Assembly: GCF_000296695.1 (NCBI RefSeq) | Contig: NZ_BAFK01000005.1 | Location: 165,378 to 229,377 of the forward strand | Length of the DNA: 64,000 nt | Direction: 5' to 3' | Origin: Rheinheimera nanhaiensis E407-8 | Lineage (GTDB): Bacteria; Pseudomonadota; Gammaproteobacteria; Enterobacterales; Alteromonadaceae | Shown: positions 18,442 through 26,986 of the stretch, piece after piece | How positions within the stretch are numbered: position 1 is the stretch's first letter | Layout: every line of letters starts with the position of its first letter | Notes under the pieces: model-generated | What the model saw: only the letters and a program-made list of their open reading frames with translations | Told to the model about the DNA's origin: nothing | Database searches by the model: none | Program-made: the position numbers and the translations under genes

Positions 18442-19677
18442 ATGGCGGTGAAGGCAAAAATCAGCCAGACAAGCATCAAGAATTTGAGGCCAGAAGACAA
18501 GCGCATTAATGATACCGAGATTGCCGGTTTTCATGCGCTGATCGCTGCCAGCGGCAAAATAACCTATTACCTATACTACCGGCATGATGGCAAACAGGCC
18601 AATATTAAGCTTGGTGTAGACGGCCAGATTACCCCCGCTATTGCCCGAGACCTTGCCAAGGAAAAAGCCGGTGAAGTAGCCAAAGGCACTGACGTTCAGG
18701 AAGTGAAAAAGCAGGTAAAGCAAGCCAAGAAAAAAGAAGCCTTATCTACCCTGAGCAAGTTTATCGAAACCAAGTTTGAACCTTGGCTATTTTCGCAAAA
18801 CCCGAAAACCGCCAAAGCCCGCGCCGATGTATTAAAAACCAGTTTTGCTCACCTGATGGATTACCAGTTAAGTGACATAAAACCGCACCTGATAGAGCAA
18901 TGGCGTATAGAGCGCAAAGCTAAAGGCAATAAAAACGCCAGTATCAATCGCCAAGTGACCAACCTGAAAAGTTGCCTCAGCCGTGCAGTTGAATGGGAAG
19001 TGATAGAAAAGCATGAACTGAACAAATTAAAGCCGCTGCCAGAAGATAATTCCAAAGTGCGGTATTTATCCAAAGATGAAGAAGCCCGACTTCGCAGCGC
19101 CATGCGTGAACGTGACGAGCGCATCAAGCAAGAACGCGACAACGGCAACCAGCACCGCACCGAACGCAATTATGAGTTACTGCCTAGCTTGCGCGATAAC
19201 ACCTTTGCTGATCATTTAGAACCCATCGTCTTACTGGCAATGAATACCGGCATGCGCCGAGGCGAAATACTAAGCCTGCGCTGGGACGATATCAGCTTTG
19301 AAACTAAAACCCTGACGGTACAGTTTGCCAATGCCAAATCCGGCAAAACCAGACACATACCACTTAATGGTGAAGCCTTTCGCACCCTGAAAAGCTGGCA
19401 AGCGGATACTGACAACAGCGGCATTGTATTTAAAGGTTCAACCGGCAAAGCCATGACCGACATTGGCAAAGCTTGGGACAAACTGCTGGCCGATGCCGGC
19501 ATTACCAATTTCAGATTTCACGACCTGCGCCATCATTTTGCCAGCAAGCTGGTAATGGCCAGCGTCGATTTAAACACAGTGCGCGAATTGCTCGGGCATA
19601 GCGATTTAGCCATGACTTTGCGTTACGCCCACTTAGCACCAGAACATAAAGCCGCAGCGGTAAACCTGATCGGTTAA
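18442..19677 (+). CDS. int: Tyrosine-type site-specific integrase
   Basis: 411 residues. N-terminal arm-binding domain (about 1-95), core-binding domain, then catalytic domain with Arg272 in NTGMRRGE, His360 and Arg363 in FHDLRHHF, His386 in LLGHSD and nucleophile Tyr395 in LRYAHL. All catalytic residues are present, so it should be active. AGGAAA lies upstream of the ATG. Its place next to attL in a tRNA gene is typical; it inserts and excises the element by recombination between the 47-base repeats. Confidence 0.97.
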   Translation: MAVKAKISQTSIKNLRPEDKRINDTEIAGFHALIAASGKITYYLYYRHDGKQANIKLGVDGQITPAIARDLAKEKAGEVAKGTDVQEVKKQVKQAKKKEALSTLSKFIETKFEPWLFSQNPKTAKARADVLKTSFAHLMDYQLSDIKPHLIEQWRIERKAKGNKNASINRQVTNLKSCLSRAVEWEVIEKHELNKLKPLPEDNSKVRYLSKDEEARLRSAMRERDERIKQERDNGNQHRTERNYELLPSLRDNTFADHLEPIVLLAMNTGMRRGEILSLRWDDISFETKTLTVQFANAKSGKTRHIPLNGEAFRTLKSWQADTDNSGIVFKGSTGKAMTDIGKAWDKLLADAGITNFRFHDLRHHFASKLVMASVDLNTVRELLGHSDLAMTLRYAHLAPEHKAAAVNLIG

Positions 19678-19694
19678 TTTATAAGGACATAACG

Positions 19695-20624
19695 ATGATA
19701 GAAAAAGAGTATTACCGGCTGGATGAGCTGGCGCCGCTTGGCGTGACTGAAGGCACAGTGCGCTATTTTGTCGAGCAAAATAAACTAACCCCAGTGTTCT
19801 TCAGACAAGCAACTGATTATTTATTGGGTGGCTATATTGATAACAAGTTTCACGGCTTTGCTGTAGCGAATTATCGTGGATTGGTGTCACTGCCCAAATA
19901 CCGTTTATCTGAGCTTTTGAAAAAAGGTAAGACTCGGAGCAATACCCTTAATTTGATTCAAAGAAATAATATCGTCGTTAAATCTGCAGATTACCCTTTC
20001 ACTATCACCTACCCAAACGACTATTTAGAGTCTTGGCTAAACTACAATCCGGTTAAATCAGATTGGCTCTCTGTTCCAGCAAAGTTCTACCCCACTGAGC
20101 AAGCGAGTGGCTGGTCAATTATGGCAGATCTCTTAAAATCACTTAGCGATAACGAGGAACAAAAAGCCGCATTTGATAAAACCTATTCAGTAGGTAAACC
20201 CACAAAAGTATTATCCTCTTATGGTGTTGAGTTCAGCTTGAAAGACCTCTGTGTGCAGCACCAAGATCTGGTTAGACTTGGCGTTATTTCTGTCTCAGAC
20301 ACACCTAAAATTCATGCATTAAACAATGCATCTGAAAGCACTGAAGAACTTCTGCGATTTAGTAACGATTTCGAAGAACTGGTAAGCAGAATACTAGTTG
20401 TCCACCCAACATTCTCGGCTAAAAAAATATTCAGATTACTTTGCGCAGAAAGCAAACTCGAAGAAGATACCAGAACGTTTGACACAGAAAACATTCTCCT
20501 TGACGAAGTTGATGGCAAACTAATTTGGAGAGACAAGTTTAAGCGCACAGCCAATAAAGAGAGAAGTATTAGCCTTCGTTATTTCAGCAACATGCTTAAA
20601 GGTATTAAAGAAAAGGTTAATTAA
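19695..20624 (+). CDS. Unrecognised element protein, possible helix-turn-helix N-terminus
   Basis: 309 residues, not recognised. The N-terminus (YYRLDELAPLGVTEGTVRYFVE) looks like a helix-turn-helix of the excisionase/MerR sort. The remainder is mixed helix and strand without a motif I can name. It starts 17 bases after the integrase stop with an AAGGA site, so it is probably co-transcribed with int. Possible roles are excision control or defence cargo; neither can be shown. Base composition is more AT-rich than int. Confidence 0.7.
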   Translation: MIEKEYYRLDELAPLGVTEGTVRYFVEQNKLTPVFFRQATDYLLGGYIDNKFHGFAVANYRGLVSLPKYRLSELLKKGKTRSNTLNLIQRNNIVVKSADYPFTITYPNDYLESWLNYNPVKSDWLSVPAKFYPTEQASGWSIMADLLKSLSDNEEQKAAFDKTYSVGKPTKVLSSYGVEFSLKDLCVQHQDLVRLGVISVSDTPKIHALNNASESTEELLRFSNDFEELVSRILVVHPTFSAKKIFRLLCAESKLEEDTRTFDTENILLDEVDGKLIWRDKFKRTANKERSISLRYFSNMLKGIKEKVN

Positions 20625-20647
20625 CCTTTCTGATGGCTCTCCATGAG

Positions 20648-21478
20648 TTATTTTTTTCTGAGTCTTTTTTGGTGTAGAAATCTTTTATTTTGCTTTGGAT
20701 TTGATGGTTCGTTGCTGTGATAGGTCAGTAAGTCTCTGATTAAATATTGCACTGCAGGTAAATTTAAACTTTTCCTACCATTATAAGCTCGTTCAAAGCG
20801 CAATAGGGATTGAACAAAAAATTTGAACATTAAAGATAAGGCAAATAAAGTCAGGCCAGTGAAAGCAACAAAAATAAGATAGTAAAAACCTAACTCCGTC
20901 CATGTTGGCTCTCTATAAAACTCGAAAACAGTTTCTAAACTTGCTTCATCCCTGACAGAGAGGACAATGACGGCTGAAGCTAGGAAAATTAACATTGTAA
21001 TAATTCTTGGTCTTGCGTCTTTGTGATAGACCCATTCCGCTAGTGAAGAAACCGAAAATGAAAATGGCTTAGGATGCTTGCTAAACAAAGACAGCATCTC
21101 ATCAAACTTCTTAGCCTCGCTTAAGAACTCATTCTGCTGACACTTTAGAATCGACTTTAACTTTGAGATTTTTACTTGTTCTACGGTTTCTAACATCGCC
21201 CCCTGCTTGCGGTTAAAGGCTTCTACAGTCGATTTGTTTTTATAATTTATCAGGGCTCGGTAAAACGCTAAAAATGACACTTCAGTTACTACGAGGCCAA
21301 TGAGTTTTGTCAAAGTGGGGATGCTGGTCAAATTCAAGCTCACCAAACCGAAATACCCAATAAATAAAACGCAAGATATCAAAGTGCCAATCACTCGCCA
21401 GTTCATAGGACTAACATGTACGAACAAACCGGAAAACTCGGAATAGTATCGGTTAGCTTGCTCAAACCACTTCACCAT
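20648..21478 (-). CDS. Four-helix membrane protein of unknown function
   Basis: 276 residues with hydrophobic segments at about 27-46, 55-74, 155-172 and 197-220, a cytoplasmic-looking helical region between the pairs (about 80-150), and a strongly basic C-terminus ending RFLHQKRLRKK. AGGGTG precedes the ATG. It is convergent with the 19695 gene, 23 bases apart. AT-rich compared with core genes. No family recognised. A membrane protein in element cargo could be a superinfection-exclusion or abortive-infection factor, but nothing in the sequence proves this. Confidence 0.7.
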   Translation of the reverse strand: MVKWFEQANRYYSEFSGLFVHVSPMNWRVIGTLISCVLFIGYFGLVSLNLTSIPTLTKLIGLVVTEVSFLAFYRALINYKNKSTVEAFNRKQGAMLETVEQVKISKLKSILKCQQNEFLSEAKKFDEMLSLFSKHPKPFSFSVSSLAEWVYHKDARPRIITMLIFLASAVIVLSVRDEASLETVFEFYREPTWTELGFYYLIFVAFTGLTLFALSLMFKFFVQSLLRFERAYNGRKSLNLPAVQYLIRDLLTYHSNEPSNPKQNKRFLHQKRLRKK

Positions 21479-21656
21479 GAAAACACCCTAAATCACCTAA
21501 TTGGTTGAAAACGTTAAATTCACAGAATATTAATCCGGCAAAACAGGTACATACAACTTAAAAATCACAAAAAGCGTCACATTTTCACCAAATCAAACAC
21601 AGCCCTTTCGGTGTACCAGATTATCTCCCCGTTCATCAACGCACAGGAGATCACAC

Positions 21657-21890
21657 ATGAACACACAGGGTAAAAAAGTCTTATCAGAAATCGAAACCGC
21701 CGAGTATATCGGCATGAGCCGGTCTTTTCTGCGTCAGTCACGCATGGAAGGCAACCGCGCCAGCCGCACCCCTGCCCCGCCTTTTGTCAAAATTGGCCGC
21801 TCGGTTCGCTACATTAAGGACGACCTCGACAAATGGCTTGATAGCCTTCAAAAACTGGAGCATTTAAGCCAGTGCGGAGGGACGCTCTAA
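21657..21890 (+). CDS. AlpA-family regulator/excisionase
   Basis: 77 residues with a MerR-like winged helix: SEIETAEYIGMSRSFLRQSR, then APPFVKIGRSVRYIKDDLDKWL, the signature of AlpA/excisionase proteins in phages and satellites. AGGAGA lies before the ATG. It would control excision or switch on the replication genes just downstream. Its stop overlaps the next start (TAATG). Confidence 0.88.
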   Translation: MNTQGKKVLSEIETAEYIGMSRSFLRQSRMEGNRASRTPAPPFVKIGRSVRYIKDDLDKWLDSLQKLEHLSQCGGTL

Positions 21891-22150
21891 TGGAAAAGCT
21901 CTCTCCTAACGTGCAGCAGCTTTATAGCTGGTTGCAGCGCGGTAATGCCATTGAGCAATGCACCCACGCTGGCCGCAGTATTGGCCTAATCAGAACGGTT
22001 GGCAGTGAAGCGCCTGAAAGTATCAAGGCGGCGTTTAACACGCTGTATCAGTATGGCCTGCTAAAAGAAACCGAATTTTTTGAGTTTGGTATGCGCTGGT
22101 CACGCTTTACTGCGAAAACGGCAGCCGTAAGCGAGGTGCAACATGGCTGA
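21890..22150 (+). CDS. Small unrecognised protein between alpA and rep
   Basis: 86 residues from the ATG at 21890, which overlaps the alpA stop and has GGAGGG upstream; the frame can be extended six codons but without a ribosome site. The sequence looks like a small winged-helix fold (SPNVQQLYSWLQRG, then IKAAFNTLYQYGLLKE). It overlaps the rep start by eight bases, so alpA, this gene and rep form one unit. Possibly a replication accessory factor. Confidence 0.7.
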   Translation: MEKLSPNVQQLYSWLQRGNAIEQCTHAGRSIGLIRTVGSEAPESIKAAFNTLYQYGLLKETEFFEFGMRWSRFTAKTAAVSEVQHG

Positions 22151-24080
22151 TTTTCAGTACAGCAAGCTAAGCCTTGTCATGCAGAACATGGATGCTAAAA
22201 ATGCCAACTACTTTAACAGCCTGCACCGCGACGACAGACTGTTTTTACAACAGCGTATTGAGCATTTCCCCACTGCCATTCAAAACCTGCTGGTGCACCG
22301 CTACAAGTCACAACCTGATCAGGTGAAAGCCAATATTGATTTACGCCATACCACTGACACATTAAGCGCCCTGCTACCGGTATTTTTACGCAATAACTTT
22401 AACGCCAGTGAGGATGAATTACGGGATTTGGCACAAGTGTATGCGGATATGTGCCGCGATAAAATTCTAACCATACCGCGCCAGCCGCGAAACAGCGTTA
22501 AGGCGACAGGGCAGGATATTTCAAAAAGCTGTTTAAAAAATAGTGCCGACAATTCAGACACATTTTTAAAATTGGCCTTAACGCACTTTCAACCAGATTC
22601 TGAAATTTTTAAGGTCGGATTTTTAAAAACTTCAAAGCAGGTTTCTAAATCCGTTAACGCTACATTCCGCGCCAGCGCTGATAATTTTAAAAATATTCCG
22701 CAAAAAAATCCCGTTAACGCCTTAGTGCGAACTGATGCGAACGCAACCGACAACGCAGAGGCCGAAAATTCCGTTAACGCCTCGCTCCGCAATGAGGCGC
22801 AATTATTGGCCTATGAAAAATGCGCCAACTTCGTTAACGGATTAGGGCTAACAGCACCGACACCTGACAAAAGCAAAACCCTAAGCGGTTGCATTAAGCG
22901 TATGCAAGACAAACGCTGGTGGCTTAAAACACTGCGTAAAGTAATTATGCGTAAAACCGAAGAGTGCATGCTGCAGTTAAATAAGGTGCATAAACACGCC
23001 GGTATTTACTGTAGTGACATTACCGCCAGTAACCGCAGATTTCAGAAAGCGCGCCAGCTGAAAATGATGGAAGGCATCAGCTTGGTAAACGAGCATGATC
23101 AGCGCTATTCACTGCGCGAAATACACGACCTGAATCCATCGAACCCGATTAACCGGCGCAACGAACTGATGACCCGTATGCGCGGCTTTGAAGATATAGC
23201 CAAAGAGCTGGGGCATATTGGCGATTTTATCACCTTAACCTGTCCGTCAAAGTATCACGCTGCTTATGCTAAAAGTGGCGACCGTAACCCAAACTGGCAA
23301 GGCTTTACGCCGCAGCAAGGCCAGCAATATTTATGTGGTATTTGGGCAAAGATACGCGCCGAACTCGACCGGCAGGAAATACGCACCTATGGCCTGCGCG
23401 TAGCCGAACCGCAGCATGACGGTACACCACACTGGCACTTAATGCTGTTTGTCGAACCTGAGCATTTAAACGCATTCAGAGCGGTGATTAATCACTATGC
23501 ATTTGAGGAGGACGGCGACGAAGCCGGAGCCAGAGAGAACCGCGTTAAGTTTGTTGCTATTGACCCAAACAAAGGCTCAGCTACCGGCTATGTCGCAAAG
23601 TACATTTGTAAGAATATCGACGGTGCAAACCTCAATGAAGGCGCTTATGGTGAAAACCCGATTGAAGCCGCTGAACGCGTGGAAGCCTGGGCAAGCTGCT
23701 GGGGCATACGGCAGTTTCAGCAAATTGGTGGTGTATCGGTAACGGTATGGCGCGAACTTCGCCGTCTGCGCAAGCTGGAACAGCAAGACATCACGTTAAC
23801 AGCCATTCATCAGGCTGCAGATAGCAGCAACTGGAAAAGCTTTGTCACGCTTATGGGCGGAGTGTTCTGCAAACGCAAAGAGCAAACCATCAGGCCGCAT
23901 TACGATATTGAGATAGACACTGAAACCGGCCAAATCAGTACAGACTATTACGACGGCTTTATAACCACTAAGCTAAAAGGCATTTGCTACTTAGGCCAAG
24001 CCATAATCACCCGCCTGCACCAGTGGCGGCTTGTAATCAGTCAAAGCGCTTTTCGCTCTCACTTGGAGTTCTGTAAATAA
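22143..24080 (+). CDS. P2 GpA-like HUH replication initiation endonuclease
   Basis: 645 residues. The catalytic core has FITLTCPSKYH, then RVAEPQHDGTPHWHLMLF with the metal-binding His430 and His432, and YVAKYICKN with the two nicking Tyr483 and Tyr487 spaced as in P2 gene A protein. It would nick one strand at the origin to start rolling-circle replication. Residues about 165-235 are low-complexity and carry a VNA motif every 20 residues (Val171, 191, 211, 231), encoded by the DNA repeats listed separately. Preceded by GAGGTG. Its last 44 bases overlap the end of the opposite-strand cargo gene. Confidence 0.92.
   Translation: MADFQYSKLSLVMQNMDAKNANYFNSLHRDDRLFLQQRIEHFPTAIQNLLVHRYKSQPDQVKANIDLRHTTDTLSALLPVFLRNNFNASEDELRDLAQVYADMCRDKILTIPRQPRNSVKATGQDISKSCLKNSADNSDTFLKLALTHFQPDSEIFKVGFLKTSKQVSKSVNATFRASADNFKNIPQKNPVNALVRTDANATDNAEAENSVNASLRNEAQLLAYEKCANFVNGLGLTAPTPDKSKTLSGCIKRMQDKRWWLKTLRKVIMRKTEECMLQLNKVHKHAGIYCSDITASNRRFQKARQLKMMEGISLVNEHDQRYSLREIHDLNPSNPINRRNELMTRMRGFEDIAKELGHIGDFITLTCPSKYHAAYAKSGDRNPNWQGFTPQQGQQYLCGIWAKIRAELDRQEIRTYGLRVAEPQHDGTPHWHLMLFVEPEHLNAFRAVINHYAFEEDGDEAGARENRVKFVAIDPNKGSATGYVAKYICKNIDGANLNEGAYGENPIEAAERVEAWASCWGIRQFQQIGGVSVTVWRELRRLRKLEQQDITLTAIHQAADSSNWKSFVTLMGGVFCKRKEQTIRPHYDIEIDTETGQISTDYYDGFITTKLKGICYLGQAIITRLHQWRLVISQSAFRSHLEFCK
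22651..22840 (+). repeat. Four CCGTTAACGC repeats at exactly 60-base spacing, candidate replication origin
   Basis: CCGTTAACGC occurs at 22651, 22711 and 22771, and a variant TCGTTAACGG at 22831. The core contains the palindrome GTTAAC. A degenerate copy TTAACGC lies at 22578. All are inside rep, in frame, each encoding Val-Asn-(Ala/Gly). In phage P2 the origin also lies within gene A. Iteron-like function is inferred from this and from the exact spacing. Confidence 0.6.
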
Positions 24081-25455
24081 CTGTACTTATGTTTTTTTTA
24101 TTAGTCAGTTTTAGAATTAAAAAGATTAAAGTTACCCAAATAAACAATACAAAATAAACTGGCATAGAACTAAAGCCGTAAACCCAGCCAGACTCGACAG
24201 TTCCAACGACGGCGACTATTAAGAAAAACCAAATTGCACCTCTCATGAACAACAGCCTATTAGTTATTAACCGGAGTCTTTTATCAAAATCCGAACTAAA
24301 TCCGTCGATTAGATCTGCAATTTCACTTTTCTCAGTCGTTGGCTCATTCGACAATCTCAACCGTCGATGAAACCGTAACAATGAATTGAGGGTTCTAAAT
24401 TTAACCTGACCAATTAAATACAACTGACTCTCTATTTGAAATGATACGACAACCGTACCAAAAAGAACAACAATGCATAAGCCAAGAGAAAATGACCAAT
24501 CAAAATTAGGGCTTCTAAGGACAAAAAGCCACAGGGCGAACAATGATGGCACTGATAAAGTTTTTACAACAACATCACTGACTAAATCATTCGCACTTTT
24601 TATAGCATTGTGAATATATTCACCAACTTCATTAGAAAACTTATTAAAAGAGAAACCTCGTATGTAAATCTCATAGTTAGCTCGATATCGCTCTAATATA
24701 TCCGACCAATTTAAAGCCAAGTAATATATTGTCGAATCACCATCTTTTGCGAAGGTTAAAAACTCCCATATGGCAATTCGTAGCGTAGATAGTTTTTCTT
24801 CTTTATGAGGCGAAACGTCAGATGAAGTTAATTCACTCAGTAAGGTTAAATCTGGTGCACGCTCTAACTGAAGTAATTCCTCACTAAAATTCAACTCAAT
24901 AGACTTTGGCGACAGGCTTCTATTATCTTCGTCACTTATAACCAGTATCGCTCTACTACTGCCGATGGGGGTGACATCATGGTAGTGGCAAATTTGTTTA
25001 ATATTATTAATAAATAAACAGATATTTTCTAAATTCTCAATCAGAGGCTCATTCTTATACTGCTTATCAATCGGATAAAAATAATCAACATCAACAAGAA
25101 AAAACTGCTCAGGAAGCTTTCCTTTATTTAGTGTTTTTGCCCTACTGGCAAGATCGCCAATATTTAAATAGAACTGTCCGTCACTAATTCTCGACAGCTC
25201 TACTTTGACTAAAGATGCTTGTTCGCCAACTTTTTGTTTTAGCGCATGCGCGCAGTCTGAACTGCCATTAAACCTTTGCGTTCCAATGACAACCTCTGCC
25301 GAAAAACCAGAAGAGTGGCAACTCCAAAGCCCACATACTGCATTAACCAAATCCTTTGTTAAAGTTATACGTCTGGCTAAAAAAGTATGGTCTTGCTTTA
25401 TTTCAGGCAAACCTAATAATCGGTATATGCTAATTGAATATGCCAGAGGTGACAC
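24037..25455 (-). CDS. Membrane protein with four C-terminal helices, partner of NdpA-like protein
   Basis: 472 residues starting with GTG directly after the TAA of the NdpA-like gene (TAAGTG). The first 280 residues are predicted soluble, without a recognised motif. Hydrophobic segments lie at about 303-320, 325-345, 408-425 and 433-455. AT-rich. Being joined to an NdpA-like gene without any gap implies a shared function, with this protein placing it at the membrane. The 3' end overlaps the end of rep by 44 bases. Role unknown; defence is a reasonable guess from its cargo position. Confidence 0.7.
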   Translation of the reverse strand: MSPLAYSISIYRLLGLPEIKQDHTFLARRITLTKDLVNAVCGLWSCHSSGFSAEVVIGTQRFNGSSDCAHALKQKVGEQASLVKVELSRISDGQFYLNIGDLASRAKTLNKGKLPEQFFLVDVDYFYPIDKQYKNEPLIENLENICLFINNIKQICHYHDVTPIGSSRAILVISDEDNRSLSPKSIELNFSEELLQLERAPDLTLLSELTSSDVSPHKEEKLSTLRIAIWEFLTFAKDGDSTIYYLALNWSDILERYRANYEIYIRGFSFNKFSNEVGEYIHNAIKSANDLVSDVVVKTLSVPSLFALWLFVLRSPNFDWSFSLGLCIVVLFGTVVVSFQIESQLYLIGQVKFRTLNSLLRFHRRLRLSNEPTTEKSEIADLIDGFSSDFDKRLRLITNRLLFMRGAIWFFLIVAVVGTVESGWVYGFSSMPVYFVLFIWVTLIFLILKLTNKKNISTVIYRTPSESEKRFD

Positions 25456-26574
25456 TTAGTTTTCTCGCTCTCTAAGGACTTCCTCAATTTTCGTTCTAAT
25501 TTTATCAGATAGATTTCTGATAGTTATGTACCCACCACCATCATCGGGACAAAACTGAATGTCAGCAGATGAATCAGTGCCGAAAACTCTTTTCTCAAAA
25601 TTTAGAGACCAACTGCCGCTAGAATCTTTTAACAGTACTTTCTTTGCTTTCCTAAGCTCACCAGAGTGAGTATAAAAAGACTCAGGTACATTAAATGGAG
25701 GGTTGTTCGCAAAATGCACAAAGGTATCATTAAATTCTTCTGCTAACTCGACTGGAATTAAAGAATTAACAACATGATTTATATCATCAATTGAGCATAT
25801 CTTGTCATCTCTTGATAAAACATCTTCAAGCAATTCTACAACGCGATCATGCGCATTATTTGCGAGATGTTCTAGTCTCTCATCACGCTCAAAAAACTGT
25901 TTAACCGCTTCGATAGCATTTTTAGTGGATGTTGCAGATTCAATGGCGTTAGTACAACCGAATGCCGAGATAAAATACCCTGAAGCACTTTTATTACTTT
26001 TTGGACTGATGAATGTTAGGTAAGCTCCATTAATAGGATCACCTAGTTCTTGAGACTCTCTTGCGTCCATGAAAGCTGATATATTAATTCTAATAGCTTG
26101 ATGAATTTTAGATAAATCAACTTCTTGGATTACTGTAGGTTCAAGATTTACGAGACTTATCCCGTCTTTTTTCTTTACCATCGCAGCGAGTACATAACCG
26201 TGCCCACTTTGCTGGTAATATGCGAAGACGACATAACCTCCTGTAGCGAAATTCTGATCCCCAGATTTCTCAACTAAGTTCACCATCGCAGAATTTGTGA
26301 GAGTCAAAAAGGCATCGTCATTACCAATACTATCCACAAAATCTAAAAACTGAGACGGGAATGTGTAAGCACCATCAGTGTCGAATGTTCCTTTCGATGA
26401 TGCATTTCCTTTAGTGCCATATAGCGATTGGATGCTTTTGACTAACTCGTAAGTCGGTTCGGAAGTAACATCTAAGAGAGTTTCTGCCTCAATGTAATGG
26501 GCCTCAACTGCTGGCGAATCATCTCTCGCGGGCTCTTTAACTAGTTCATGAATTACAGCGCAAATTAGCTCCAT
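25456..26574 (-). CDS. NdpA/YejK-like nucleoid-associated protein
   Basis: 372 residues. The pattern fits the NdpA family: an early IHEL, a Val-Tyr-type SLYGTKGNASSKGTF region, FATGGYVVFAYYQ (like the GGFVLFCHY of YejK), a D-KIHQAIRINISAFMDARE segment and a conserved YLTFISP. YejK-type proteins bind the nucleoid; their biochemical role is unclear. This copy is divergent and sits in mobile DNA next to a membrane protein gene, unlike the chromosomal housekeeping gene. GGGAT precedes the ATG. First gene of a two-gene minus-strand unit at the right end of the element. Confidence 0.72.
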   Translation of the reverse strand: MELICAVIHELVKEPARDDSPAVEAHYIEAETLLDVTSEPTYELVKSIQSLYGTKGNASSKGTFDTDGAYTFPSQFLDFVDSIGNDDAFLTLTNSAMVNLVEKSGDQNFATGGYVVFAYYQQSGHGYVLAAMVKKKDGISLVNLEPTVIQEVDLSKIHQAIRINISAFMDARESQELGDPINGAYLTFISPKSNKSASGYFISAFGCTNAIESATSTKNAIEAVKQFFERDERLEHLANNAHDRVVELLEDVLSRDDKICSIDDINHVVNSLIPVELAEEFNDTFVHFANNPPFNVPESFYTHSGELRKAKKVLLKDSSGSWSLNFEKRVFGTDSSADIQFCPDDGGGYITIRNLSDKIRTKIEEVLREREN

Positions 26575-26699
26575 TACAAATCCCTTTTTGTCTCAATTTC
26601 AGTGTCAGATTACACATTTAGTCTAAAAAGAGAAGTATAAAATTTAGATGCTATGCAACTTAACTGCTATAAATGCGCTATAAAATTTTCTTTCAGGCA

Positions 26700-26732
26700 T
26701 AAAAAAAGGTCTCGCTTTTCAGCTAAGACCTT
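26700..26732 (-). terminator. Terminator of tRNA-Arg supplied by the element
   Basis: Imperfect stem with outer arms AAGGTCT/AGACCTT and inner GCT/AGC, followed on the minus strand by seven Ts. It lies eight bases beyond the tRNA 3' end and inside the element, so it replaced the original terminator at 18194-18216. Confidence 0.85.
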
Positions 26733-26738
26733 GATTTA

Positions 26739-26817
<79 letters not shown>

Positions 26818-26845
26818 GCAATCTGCAGTGATGCAGAAGCTGCGC

Positions 26846-26874
26846 ATTATAGACAGCCTTGTGGTGTGTGTCTA
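26846..26874 (-). promoter_or_regulatory. Promoter of tRNA-Arg
   Basis: On the minus strand TAGACA (26869-26874), 17 bases, then a perfect TATAAT (26846-26851), followed by a G+C-rich discriminator about 29 bases before the mature tRNA 5' end. It lies within the upstream extension of the sensor kinase frame, which argues for the downstream kinase start. Confidence 0.8.
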
Positions 26875-26986
26875 TTGCCTGACTGCGCGTTTTTTCAACA
26901 CTCAGTTGCATTGTGCTTATTTACAAGCCAAATACCTTAGCGCTATTGTGTTTACCGGCCTTCCCTGCTGGACTCTGCGTGAACGG

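Noticed and set aside
22651..22840. CRISPR array, because of even repeat spacing
   Set aside because: Repeats are only 10 bases, spacing is within a coding frame, and no cas gene is present.
26828..26986. 53-codon extension of the sensor kinase
   Set aside because: Overlaps the tRNA-Arg promoter, and its translation is unlike a signal anchor; the ATG at 26987 is followed at once by the first membrane segment.
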